DNA from: Alloboseaceae bacterium BT-24-1
Lineage (GTDB): Bacteria > Pseudomonadota > Alphaproteobacteria > Rhizobiales > Beijerinckiaceae
Assembly: GCA_025846845.1 (NCBI GenBank)
Contig: JAOYTL010000001.1
Location: 1-64,000 of the forward strand
Direction: 5' to 3'
DNA: 64,000 nucleotides
Positions 38,007 to 46,672 of this stretch are shown here, one piece after another; the stretch's first letter is position 1, and each line of letters starts with the position of its first letter. The position numbers were made by a program, and so were the translations under genes. Under the pieces are notes generated by a model. It did not search any database, was not told the origin of the DNA, and saw only the letters and a list, made by a program, of their open reading frames with translations.

Positions 38007-41000
38007 ATGCGCATCGAGCGCCGCCATACCACCGCCGGCCAGTCGCCTTACGCGGCGATTCCGTTCCGTTCGGCGGTGAGCGAAATCCGCAATCCCGATG
38101 GTTCGATCGTCTTCCGGCTCGAGGGCATCGAGGTGCCGGACGCCTGGTCGCAGGTGGCGAGCGACGTGCTCGCGCAGAAGTATTTCCGCAAGGCCGGCGT
38201 GCCGGCCCATTCGAAGAAGGTCGAGGAGAACGACGTCCCGTCCTTCCTCTGGCGTTCGGTGCCCGATGAGGCCGCGCTGGCGAAACTGCCTGAGGCTGAG
38301 CGCTTCGGCTCTGAGATCTCGTCCAAGCAGGTCTTCGACCGGCTTGCCGGCTGCTGGACCTATTGGGGCTGGAAGGGCGGCTACTTCTCTTCGGAAGAGG
38401 ATGCCCACGCCTTCCATGACGAGCTGCGCTTCATGCTCGCGTCCCAGATGGTCGCGCCGAACTCGCCGCAATGGTTCAACACCGGCCTGCACTGGGCCTA
38501 TGGCATCGACGGCCCGAGCCAGGGCCATTTCTACGTCGACTTCAAGACCGGCAAGCTGGTCAAGTCGAAGTCGAGCTACGAGCACCCGCAGCCGCATGCC
38601 TGCTTCATCCAGGGCGTGCAGGACGACCTCGTCAACGAGGGCGGCATCATGGACCTGTGGGTCCGCGAGGCGCGCCTGTTCAAGTATGGCTCGGGCACTG
38701 GCTCTAACTTCTCAATGCTGCGCGGCGAGGGCGAGAAGCTCGCTGGTGGCGGCCGTTCCTCGGGCCTGATGTCCTTCCTCAAGATCGGTGACCGGGCTGC
38801 CGGCGCGATCAAGTCGGGCGGCACCACCCGCCGCGCCGCCAAGATGGTGGTGGTCGACGTCGATCACCCGGACATCGAGACCTATATCGACTGGAAGGTG
38901 AAGGAGGAGCAGAAGGTCGCGGCCCTCGTCGCCGGCTCCAAGATCGTCCAGAAGGCGATGAAGGCGGTGATGAAGGCCTGCGTGAACTGCGAGGCCGCCG
39001 ACGACGCCTGCTTCGATCCCGAGAAGAACCCGGCGCTGAAGCGCGAGATCAAGCTCGCCCGCAAGGCGCTGGTCCCGGACAACTACATCAAGCGCGTCAT
39101 CCAGTTCGCCAAGCAGGGCTACACCGAGATCCAGTTCGACACCTACGACACCGACTGGGATTCCGAGGCCTATCTCACCGTCTCCGGCCAGAACTCGAAC
39201 AACTCGGTCTCGCTGACCGACGATTTTCTGCGCGCGGTGGAAACCGATGGCGACTGGAACCTGATCGGCCGCACCACCGGCAAGGTCACCAAGACCCTGA
39301 AGGCCCGCGACCTCTGGGAGAAGATCGGCTACGCCGCCTGGGCCTCGGCCGATCCCGGCCTGCACTTCAACACGACGATGAACGACTGGCACACCAGCCC
39401 GGCCTCGGGACGCATCCGTGCCTCGAATCCGTGCTCGGAGTACATGTTCCTTGACGACACCGCCTGCAACCTGGCCTCGGCCAACCTGCTGCAGTTCTAC
39501 GATCGGCAGACGAAGGCCTTCGACGTCGCCGGTTACGAGCATCTCTGCCGGCTCTGGACCATCGTGCTCGAGATCTCGGTGACGATGGCGCAGTTCCCAT
39601 CGAAGGAAATCGCCGAGCTCTCCTATGAGTACCGCACGCTCGGTCTCGGCTACGCCAATATCGGCGGCCTCTTGATGACCATGGGCCTCGGCTACGACTC
39701 GGACGAGGGCAGGGCGCTCGCCGGCGGCCTGACCGCGATCATGACCGGCGTCGCCTATGCGACCTCGGCCGAGATGGCGGGCGAGCTCGGCCCGTTCCCG
39801 GGCTACAAGAAGAATGCCCGGCACATGCTGCGCGTCATCCGCAACCACCGCGTCGCGGCGCATGGCCAGGCCAGCGGCTATGAGGCCTTGCAGGTCACGC
39901 CGGTGCCGCTCGACCATGCGACGCTGGAGCGCCTCGGCGGCTCCTCGGTGACGGTGTCGGAGCGGGCCAAGGCGAGCTGGGACGAGGCGCTGGCGCTCGG
40001 CGAGAAGCATGGCTACCGCAATGCCCAGTCGACGGTGATCGCGCCGACCGGCACGATCGGCCTGGTGATGGACTGCGACACCACCGGCATCGAGCCCGAT
40101 TTCGCGCTGGTGAAGTTCAAGAAGCTCGCCGGCGGCGGCTACTTCAAGATCATCAACGGCGCGGTTCCCGATGCGCTGCGCGCGCTCGGCTATCGCGAGG
40201 CTGATATCGCCGAGATCGAGGCCTATGCCGTCGGCCATGGCTCGATGAAGCAGGCGCCCGGCATCAACCCCGGCTCGCTCAGGGCCAAGGGCTTCAGCGA
40301 CGACAAGATCGAGGCGGTCGAAAGGGGCTTAAAGAGCGCCTTCGACATCAAGTTCGTCTTCAACAAGTGGACGCTGGGCGAGGACTTCCTCACCGGCACG
40401 CTGAAGGTGCCGGCCGAGAAGCTGAACGACATGTCGTTCGAGCTCCTGCCCTTCCTCGGCTTCTCCAAGGCCGAGATCGAAGCCGCCAATGTCCATGTCT
40501 GCGGGGCGATGACGCTGGAAGGCGCACCGCACCTGAGACGCGAGCACTACAACGTCTTCGACTGCGCCAACCCCTGCGGGCGCATCGGCAAGCGCTATCT
40601 CTCGGTCGAGAGCCATATCCGTATGATGGCGGCGGCGCAGCCCTTCATCTCGGGCGCGATCTCCAAGACCATCAACATGCCGAACGACGCCACCGTCGAG
40701 GATTGCAAGAGCGCCTATCTGCTCTCCTGGAAGCTGGCACTGAAGGCGAACGCGCTCTACCGCGACGGCTCCAAGCTGTCGCAGCCGCTGAACTCGGCCC
40801 TGATCGCCGATGAGGACGACGACGCCGACGACGCGACCGAGGCGCTCTACCAGCAGCCGCTGGCGGCGCGCGCCACGCAGATCGCCGAGAAGATCGTCGA
40901 GCGCATCGTCGAGCGGGTCGAACGGGTGCGCGACCGCGAGAAGATGCCGTCGCGTCGCACCGGCTACATCCAGAAGGCGGTGGTCGGCGGCCACAAGGTC

Positions 41001-41732
41001 TATGTCCACACCGGCGAGTATTCCGACGGGCGTCTCGGCGAGATCTTCATCGACATGCACAAGGAGGGCGCGGCCTTCCGGGCGATGATGAACAACTTCG
41101 CCATCGCGGTCTCGCTCGGCCTGCAATACGGCGTGCCGCTGGAGGAGTATGTCGAGGCCTTCACCTTCACCCGCTTCGAGCCCTCGGGCTTCGTGCAGGG
41201 CAACCAGTCGATCAAGAACGCGACCTCGATCCTCGACTATGTCTTCCGCGAGCTGGCGATCTCCTATCTCGGCCGCCACGACCTCGCCCATGTCGACCCT
41301 AGCGAGATCGGCCATGACGTGATGGGCAGCGGCGTCGAGCAGGGCAAGGCACCAGATGCGGCCGGGCCGATCACCTCGACCCCGCTGGCCTCCTCGGGCT
41401 TCCGCCGCGGCAAGCCGATCAACCTGCTCGCCATCCAGGGCGGAGCTGCGGCCAACGACGCAGTCGCCCGCGGCGGCGCCAGCCTGAGCGGCCTCTCGAC
41501 CCTCGGCGCCACCGCGCTGAAGGAAGAGCCGGAGGAATTCGGCGAGGCCGAGATGAGCAAGCTCGGCTTCGCCGCGCCGGCCGCCCAGCCGACGGCGTCA
41601 GAGCGCCGGGCCGAGGCGATCATGAAGGGCTATGTCGGCGACTCTTGCGGCGAGTGCGGCAACTTCACGCTGGTGCGGAACGGCACCTGCCTGAAGTGCA
41701 ACACCTGCGGGAGCACGACTGGGTGTTCGTGA
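38007..41732 (+). CDS. nrdJ: Vitamin B12-dependent (class II) ribonucleoside-diphosphate reductase
   Basis: The 1,241-residue enzyme makes deoxyribonucleotides using adenosylcobalamin and no oxygen. The N-terminal SQVASDVLAQKYFRKAGVP block is typical of the NrdJ group; NPCSEYMFLDDTACNLAS carries an active-site Cys (residue 476). Late motifs are FNCA-type FDCANPCGRIG and a C-terminal zinc-like cysteine cluster SCGECGNFTLVRNGTCLKC then NTCG. The start at 38007 gives the usual MRIERRHT family N-terminus. It is large and complete; no other nrd gene is near. Confidence 0.97.
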   Translation: MRIERRHTTAGQSPYAAIPFRSAVSEIRNPDGSIVFRLEGIEVPDAWSQVASDVLAQKYFRKAGVPAHSKKVEENDVPSFLWRSVPDEAALAKLPEAERFGSEISSKQVFDRLAGCWTYWGWKGGYFSSEEDAHAFHDELRFMLASQMVAPNSPQWFNTGLHWAYGIDGPSQGHFYVDFKTGKLVKSKSSYEHPQPHACFIQGVQDDLVNEGGIMDLWVREARLFKYGSGTGSNFSMLRGEGEKLAGGGRSSGLMSFLKIGDRAAGAIKSGGTTRRAAKMVVVDVDHPDIETYIDWKVKEEQKVAALVAGSKIVQKAMKAVMKACVNCEAADDACFDPEKNPALKREIKLARKALVPDNYIKRVIQFAKQGYTEIQFDTYDTDWDSEAYLTVSGQNSNNSVSLTDDFLRAVETDGDWNLIGRTTGKVTKTLKARDLWEKIGYAAWASADPGLHFNTTMNDWHTSPASGRIRASNPCSEYMFLDDTACNLASANLLQFYDRQTKAFDVAGYEHLCRLWTIVLEISVTMAQFPSKEIAELSYEYRTLGLGYANIGGLLMTMGLGYDSDEGRALAGGLTAIMTGVAYATSAEMAGELGPFPGYKKNARHMLRVIRNHRVAAHGQASGYEALQVTPVPLDHATLERLGGSSVTVSERAKASWDEALALGEKHGYRNAQSTVIAPTGTIGLVMDCDTTGIEPDFALVKFKKLAGGGYFKIINGAVPDALRALGYREADIAEIEAYAVGHGSMKQAPGINPGSLRAKGFSDDKIEAVERGLKSAFDIKFVFNKWTLGEDFLTGTLKVPAEKLNDMSFELLPFLGFSKAEIEAANVHVCGAMTLEGAPHLRREHYNVFDCANPCGRIGKRYLSVESHIRMMAAAQPFISGAISKTINMPNDATVEDCKSAYLLSWKLALKANALYRDGSKLSQPLNSALIADEDDDADDATEALYQQPLAARATQIAEKIVERIVERVERVRDREKMPSRRTGYIQKAVVGGHKVYVHTGEYSDGRLGEIFIDMHKEGAAFRAMMNNFAIAVSLGLQYGVPLEEYVEAFTFTRFEPSGFVQGNQSIKNATSILDYVFRELAISYLGRHDLAHVDPSEIGHDVMGSGVEQGKAPDAAGPITSTPLASSGFRRGKPINLLAIQGGAAANDAVARGGASLSGLSTLGATALKEEPEEFGEAEMSKLGFAAPAAQPTASERRAEAIMKGYVGDSCGECGNFTLVRNGTCLKCNTCGSTTGCS

Positions 41733-41888
41733 GGGGAGAGCCGCAGGTCTCATGAAAACCGAGGCATAGGGTTACCGCGATTGCAGGAAAAGTTCCGCAA
41801 TCCGCACATACTTCCAGGCGCACAAAGATTGGCACCGCAAGGCTCTAACGCGGCGCTTGGAAGCAGCTAGGTCGGCATACATGCGCAT

Positions 41889-41927
41889 TGACTTGGCGGC
41901 GAGACCTTTTATCTCGCCGCCAAGTCA
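41889..41927. repeat. 16-bp perfect inverted repeat at the start of the accessory island
   Basis: Arms TGACTTGGCGGCGAGA and TCTCGCCGCCAAGTCA flank a 7-nt loop. No T-run follows on either strand, so it is not a standard terminator, although it could end nrdJ transcription. It lies 55 nt before the first island gene, so it might be an operator, a leader hairpin or a recombination site. Confidence 0.8.
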
Positions 41928-41982
41928 CAACGGGAACATTTAATGAACATTTCTTGAGGCATTAAAGCTCCAGGAGCAACCA

Positions 41983-43164
41983 ATGGCTGCGAAGACTCTG
42001 CATTTTAAAGTCGGCAACGGCGACATGACGCTGATCGAGACTGCATCAGGCCGGAAGATCCTTGTCGACATCAACATCTGCGCGACTGACGAGCCGACCG
42101 ACGAGCGCCCCGATGTCAGTGAACAGCTTCGAGATCGGCTGAAGCCCGACTCCGACGGGCGTCTGTATGTTGATGCCTTTCTCCTGACCCATCCCGACCA
42201 AGATCACTGCCGAGGACTCCGGGAGAATTTCCATCTCGGTCCGCTGAGCGATTGGTCCGAGGATGACGACAAGATCGTGATCCGGGAGATGTGGAGCTCT
42301 CCCATCGTTTTCCGGCGAGCTTCTAAGAATCATAAGCTCTGCGAAGACGCAAAGGCCTGGTGCTCGGAAGCGCGGAGGCGTGTCGCTGTCTTTCGTTCTG
42401 GCGCCACCGTTGCCGATGGTGATCGCATTCTCATTTTGGGTGAGGACATCGACGGCAAGACCGATGACCTGACCTTGATTCTCGTGAAAACCGACGAGGT
42501 TTTCCGAAAGATCTGTGGGATTTTCGACACCACGTTTCAGGCCACACTCCTGGCACCAATGCTCGCCACCGACGATGAGGAGGAAGAGCTTCTTTCGAAA
42601 AACGAGTCGAGCGTCGTCTTGAATCTGTGGTTGGCGTCGGGAGGCTATCTGGACGCGGCCAAGTACCTTTTGGGCGGAGACGCCGAGGTGGCGATATGGG
42701 AGAAGCTCTGGGATAGACATCAGGACAAGCCCACTGAGCTTGAATACGATATCCTGCTGTCCCCTCATCACTGTTCCTGGCACAGCCTATCGTGGGATAG
42801 TTGGTCCGATTTCGGAGAAGACGCGCAAGTGTCCCCAAAGGCCCGCCTGGCGCTGAGCCAGACCCGCCAGGGTGCCGAAGTGCTGGCAAGCAGCAAACCC
42901 ATTGAAGACGATGACGATGACCCGCCATGTATCCGCGCGAAACGCGAGTATGAAGGGATCCTCAAGGATGCAAGCGGCTCCTTCACCTGTCTCGCTGACG
43001 TCAATGGGCCGGACCCATATGAGCTCGAAGTGACAGCCGGAGGCCCGAGACCGGCCGAGCGGAAGAAGGCGTCGGTTTTCGCGGCCCCGTACATTGCAGG
43101 CGGTGCCGGCGCGGCCAGCGGGAGTTCGACGGCGCTCGGCTCGCAGCCGTTCAAGCACGGTTGA
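41983..43164 (+). CDS. Metallo-beta-lactamase-fold hydrolase (ComEC/Rec2-like), first gene of the ubiquitin-like operon
   Basis: The 393-residue protein begins with a short beta segment (HFKVGNGDMTLIETASGRKILVDI) and has the metal-binding motif THPDQDH (residues 69-75), with a further possible metal ligand region SPHHCSWHS. This is the metallo-beta-lactamase fold of the ComEC-like hydrolase group. In published surveys of bacterial ubiquitin-like systems, such proteins neighbour E1/E2/JAB genes, and that arrangement is seen here: its stop lies 8 nt before the start of the next gene. The role (nuclease, peptidase or other hydrolase) is unknown. The ATG has a CAGGAG site. Confidence 0.82.
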   Translation: MAAKTLHFKVGNGDMTLIETASGRKILVDINICATDEPTDERPDVSEQLRDRLKPDSDGRLYVDAFLLTHPDQDHCRGLRENFHLGPLSDWSEDDDKIVIREMWSSPIVFRRASKNHKLCEDAKAWCSEARRRVAVFRSGATVADGDRILILGEDIDGKTDDLTLILVKTDEVFRKICGIFDTTFQATLLAPMLATDDEEEELLSKNESSVVLNLWLASGGYLDAAKYLLGGDAEVAIWEKLWDRHQDKPTELEYDILLSPHHCSWHSLSWDSWSDFGEDAQVSPKARLALSQTRQGAEVLASSKPIEDDDDDPPCIRAKREYEGILKDASGSFTCLADVNGPDPYELEVTAGGPRPAERKKASVFAAPYIAGGAGAASGSSTALGSQPFKHG

Positions 43165-43172
43165 GAGCAGTC

Positions 43173-45446
43173 GTGGAACTTCTGCGGGAATGAGTTGCTC
43201 GCGCACTGCGACAGCTCGCCGGCCATCCGCGGGTTACCGCGGTTGGTGCTCCGCAAGTTGCCGCCGGGGCCGTCCGGGTTGTCGTCGATTTCGATACCAA
43301 TCTTCCGAACAGATGGAAGGCGCGGGGCCACAGCGATAGCGGCGTCAAGGCGATCGAGCCGATCACCTTCATTTTCACCAAGTCCTATCCCGCGGACGCG
43401 CCGCTAATCTGTCTCCGGGATGATTTCGATCGAGGTCACCCGCATATCCAACCCGGCCCGCCGTCCATTCCTCCTGTCCCGTGTTATATCGACGGGCAGT
43501 CACGGGAGTTCATGCGCCTGCAGGGGATTCACGGCATTGCGGATCAGCTATCGCGGTGGCTGGAGAAGGCTGCTTTTGGCGTACTCATCGGAGAGGATGA
43601 TGAGTGGGAGCCGACGCGGCGGGACAGCTTCGACGATGTCGTCGTTTTCGACGCAGCTGGACTTCGTCAGCTTCCTGGGCGAGATGCCGGAGCAGCTTTC
43701 GTCGGCTCGATCATCATTCGGGACGACGAAGTCGAGCCCAAAAGCGACCGGTTGAGCGTCTGGCTCGCTCCCCAGCGGCTGACTCTGAACGAGAAGACAT
43801 TTCGGTCACTAGGATCCGCCGGCGGTATTGCTCCTGCCCTGGGCATAGTTGCTTGGTCAGGGCGGACCCCATCAGGGGCGCCTTTTGTCGCCGGGGATTA
43901 TCGTCCGGAAACCGTCATGACGCTGGCGGAGCTGGTCGAACGCGCTGGAGAGCTTGGCTGCCGGGAGCCGTTGGTCGCGCAGCTCGACCTTCTACGACAT
44001 CGCATTGACGGCCGCCCGCTTCGGACATTTCTGTTCCTCTCGATCGTGCTCCTTGCCAGGAGACCGAAGAACGTGATCGGCCAAGGCTCATTCTGGGAAC
44101 TGTGCCCCTACCTCGTCGAGGTTAAGTCCGCTGACGATCTGGCCGGGAGCATCCCGGTGCGAATGCTGATGCACCGCGATCAGATCTCGACGACGCTGCT
44201 TAGGCGTGCGTCTGGCTTGAACGATGCCGGCGAGCGCTCTTGGGCACTTCTCGGATGTGGAAGTGTCGGCTCGAAGCTGGCGATCCATCTAGCCCGTGAA
44301 GGTCGCGGGCCGTCGATCCTTGTCGATCGCGACCGCTTGAATCCCCACAACTATGCTCGGCACGCCCTGCTGCCCATGGGCGAATCCGAGGCCTTGCTGA
44401 GCTGTTCGAAATCCGGACAGCTCATGGGCGCGCTACGGGGGCTGGGCCAGAAAGTGGAAGCATTCGGTGGCGATATTGTCGGTGCTTCCCTGAACGACGA
44501 TCCCGCGCAACGCCTGAAATTATGGGGAGGCGATCGGTCGTTTCTAGTTGATGCAACGGGATCGCCGACCATAACCGAGGCCCTGTCTCTGCCTAACGTG
44601 ATCCAGGATCGGCCGCGCGCCATCGAGACCAGTCTCTTGGGAGGTGGCAAGATTGGCTTCATGGGTATCGAAGGCCCTGAAAGTAATCCGTCTCTGCTCG
44701 ATCTGACCGTCGAAGGGTATCGGCTACTGGGTGCAGATCCGGCCGCTCGCGAAGCGGCGTTCGGGCACGAGGCGCAGACTATCGCTGTCGGACAGGGATG
44801 CTCCTCGGTGACGTCGGCGATGCCCGATAGTCTTATCAGCACGTTGACCGCCCCAATGGCGTTAGAGCTCGGCCGCCTGCACCGTGATGGCCTGCCCTCC
44901 GGCGCCGGCGCCTTGCTTCTAGGCACGTTTGTGTCCGACGAGCTGTCCTTGCACTGGGAAAGGACGCGGATAGAGCCCTTTCATCAGGTGAGTGAGAACG
45001 GGATGACGCGCACGGCGCGGCTCAGCGCCCGGGTCGTCGATCTGATCGATCACGATATCGCTCGACGCCCGGGTGTTGAAACCGGCGGCGTTGTGATGGG
45101 ACGGTACTCTGAAATCGGCGACGTTTTCCACGTGGTCGATATCTTGCCGGCTCCGACGGACAGCAAGTTCAGCACATCGGAGTTCGAGCTCGGCGTGAGC
45201 GGCCTATCGGAGGCGCTTCAGGCATCCTCCGATCTTTACCGTGGTGCGATCTACCCAATCGGAACCTGGCACAACCATCTGAGTGACAGCGGTCCTTCCA
45301 GGACTGACGTGATGACTGCCGTCAGCTTGGCGCTAACGCAGCTTTTCCCGGTGCTGATGCTGATCCGAACGCCGAGCCGCTTTCGGCTCTTGTCTCTGGA
45401 AGGTCGCCTGGAAAGTCTTCAACCAAGAATGAGCTCGGCTGCATGA
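43173..45446 (+). CDS. E2-E1-JAB triple fusion (ubiquitin-like conjugation protein), with in-frame TGA near the start
   Basis: One frame encodes three linked domains. First is a UBC/E2-like domain (about 43194-43570): WKARGHSDSGVKAIEPITF, then HPHIQPGPPS and a candidate catalytic Cys (43482-43484, PVPCYIDGQ). Next is a ThiF/E1 domain with ATP loop GCGSVG and VDRDRLNPHN, plus a candidate thioester Cys in GQGCSSVTSAMPD. Last is a JAB/JAMM protease domain with ETGGVVMG and WHNHLSDSGPSRTD. The best start, GTG 43173, is followed by a TGA at 43191-43193 in the same frame. The first ATG after it (43512) would remove almost all of the E2 domain. Reading-through, a sequencing error, non-standard initiation or true decay are all possible. 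Confidence 0.85.
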
Positions 45447-46183
45447 TCGGTCTCGTAGACCGCTATACACTTCTTGCCCGGGTCGGTCCTGCTGTTTTGG
45501 TTGGGATGGCGGCGTGCCTTGCAGTGACAGCTTGGATTCCCTTCGCGGAGTGGCCGATTAAGCTTGCTGCGGGCAGCACGGTTCTCGCGATCGTTGCGAT
45601 GGTTCTCGGCCAACTGGTCCGGGATGCAGGAAAAGCGATCGAGAAACCTCTGTGGGCCAAGTGGGATGGGCCGCCGACCGCGCGAATGCTCCGGCATCGC
45701 GATGAAGCCATGCGGCCGGGTTTGAAAGCGTCTCTTCATGCCCGAATGGTTGAGCTCGGCCTTGTTGAGCATATGCCGACCAAGCAAGAGGAGGCGGAAA
45801 ACCCGGATAGCGCTGACGTGATCTACCAGACTTGCTCTGACCGTTTGCGCAACAAGGCTCTGGAATTGAAGGCTAAGTCGCCTTTCGATGTTGTCCACCA
45901 AGAGAACATTTCCTACGGCTTTCGCCGCAACCTCCTCGGGATACGAACCTGGGCTCTTTGCATTGTTGCGCTCTCTTTTCTCGGCGGCGCTGCTGCATTT
46001 CTTCAGGGCCGATATCCCTATCTCGAGGTTGGAGGCATCATCCTTATCGCCGTTGCTATCCTGGCAAGCGCCAACGAGACTGCTTTGAAAAGGACGGCAG
46101 ACAACTATTCTGAGCGGCTGCTCAATGCGGTCGATTCGCTACCGCAACGACCTCCAACCGCGGCAGTGCGTGCCAAGCGCTGA
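45443..46183 (+). CDS. Four-helix membrane protein coupled to the E2-E1-JAB gene
   Basis: The 246-residue protein has two N-terminal membrane helices (about residues 12-33 and 38-58), a cytoplasmic middle of about 105 residues, and two C-terminal helices (about 166-187 and 193-211). Its ATG overlaps the preceding stop in ATGA, so the two proteins are translationally coupled. I do not recognise the family. Membrane proteins of this shape can be effectors that breach the inner membrane in antiphage systems, or anchors/substrates for conjugation; neither is shown by the sequence. The C-terminus ends in basic residues (VRAKR). Confidence 0.78.
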   Translation: MIGLVDRYTLLARVGPAVLVGMAACLAVTAWIPFAEWPIKLAAGSTVLAIVAMVLGQLVRDAGKAIEKPLWAKWDGPPTARMLRHRDEAMRPGLKASLHARMVELGLVEHMPTKQEEAENPDSADVIYQTCSDRLRNKALELKAKSPFDVVHQENISYGFRRNLLGIRTWALCIVALSFLGGAAAFLQGRYPYLEVGGIILIAVAILASANETALKRTADNYSERLLNAVDSLPQRPPTAAVRAKR

Positions 46184-46573
46184 AACAGCTTTGATGACTG
46201 AACACATCTTGGACCATCCCTGACGGCAACTCTGAGAAAATTCTCGCGCGTGAATGGTTTTGACCCAACCTAGAGGAAGTTCAGGGTCCCAGGCCAAACC
46301 GCCTAGGCTTGGTAGTTGCAGGAGGACCCCTTGCCCGCATGGCAAACCATCCGAAATGATCCGTGCCGAGTTGCGTTAAGAACGCTGTACTTATACCGTT
46401 GAGGAATGCGCAACAGGCTTCTTATCAAAGACCATCGATGGTGCGTGTTAGGCATGCTTTCGGGCGATCGCAATGCGTTCCTCTACAAACGGAATTACAC
46501 GGCAATCAGCAACATTCGTTGTCAGGTTTAGCTCACGTGTGATCTCAGGTGTTGCAAGACAGAAGAGGTATTG
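46184..46573. other. Intergenic region within the island
   Basis: About 390 nt with no larger gene. The base composition is more AT-rich than the core genome, and the right end should carry the promoter of the short polyproline ORF. Confidence 0.5.
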
Positions 46574-46672
46574 ATGTCGAACAACGAGCCGCCACCACCC
46601 CCGCCGCCACCTCCTCCACCGCCAGATCGAATGATTGTCAGAGACGCGCCAAAGCCATCCGCACGAAAGTAG
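46574..46672 (+). CDS. Candidate 32-residue polyproline microprotein
   Basis: The ORF encodes MSNNE, twelve prolines, then DRMIVRDAPKPSARK. An AGAAGAGG ribosome site lies about 6 nt before the ATG. All four proline codons are used in mixed order (CCG, CCA, CCC, CCT), so this is not a simple DNA repeat and the protein may be selected. The end overlaps the 3' end of the convergent gene at 46638-47168 by 35 nt. It is too short for normal gene calling and may be unannotated. Polyproline runs usually need EF-P. Confidence 0.5.
   Translation: MSNNEPPPPPPPPPPPPDRMIVRDAPKPSARK

Noticed and set aside
38712..40238. Long open frame opposite nrdJ
   Set aside because: High-GC antisense frame in a strongly coding gene, with low-complexity Arg/Asp/Gly composition and no family features.
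43190..43339. Small ORF starting ATG 43190 just after the MBL gene
   Set aside because: The product is Arg/Ser/Cys-rich without protein features and overlaps the E2 frame, which has clear domain motifs.
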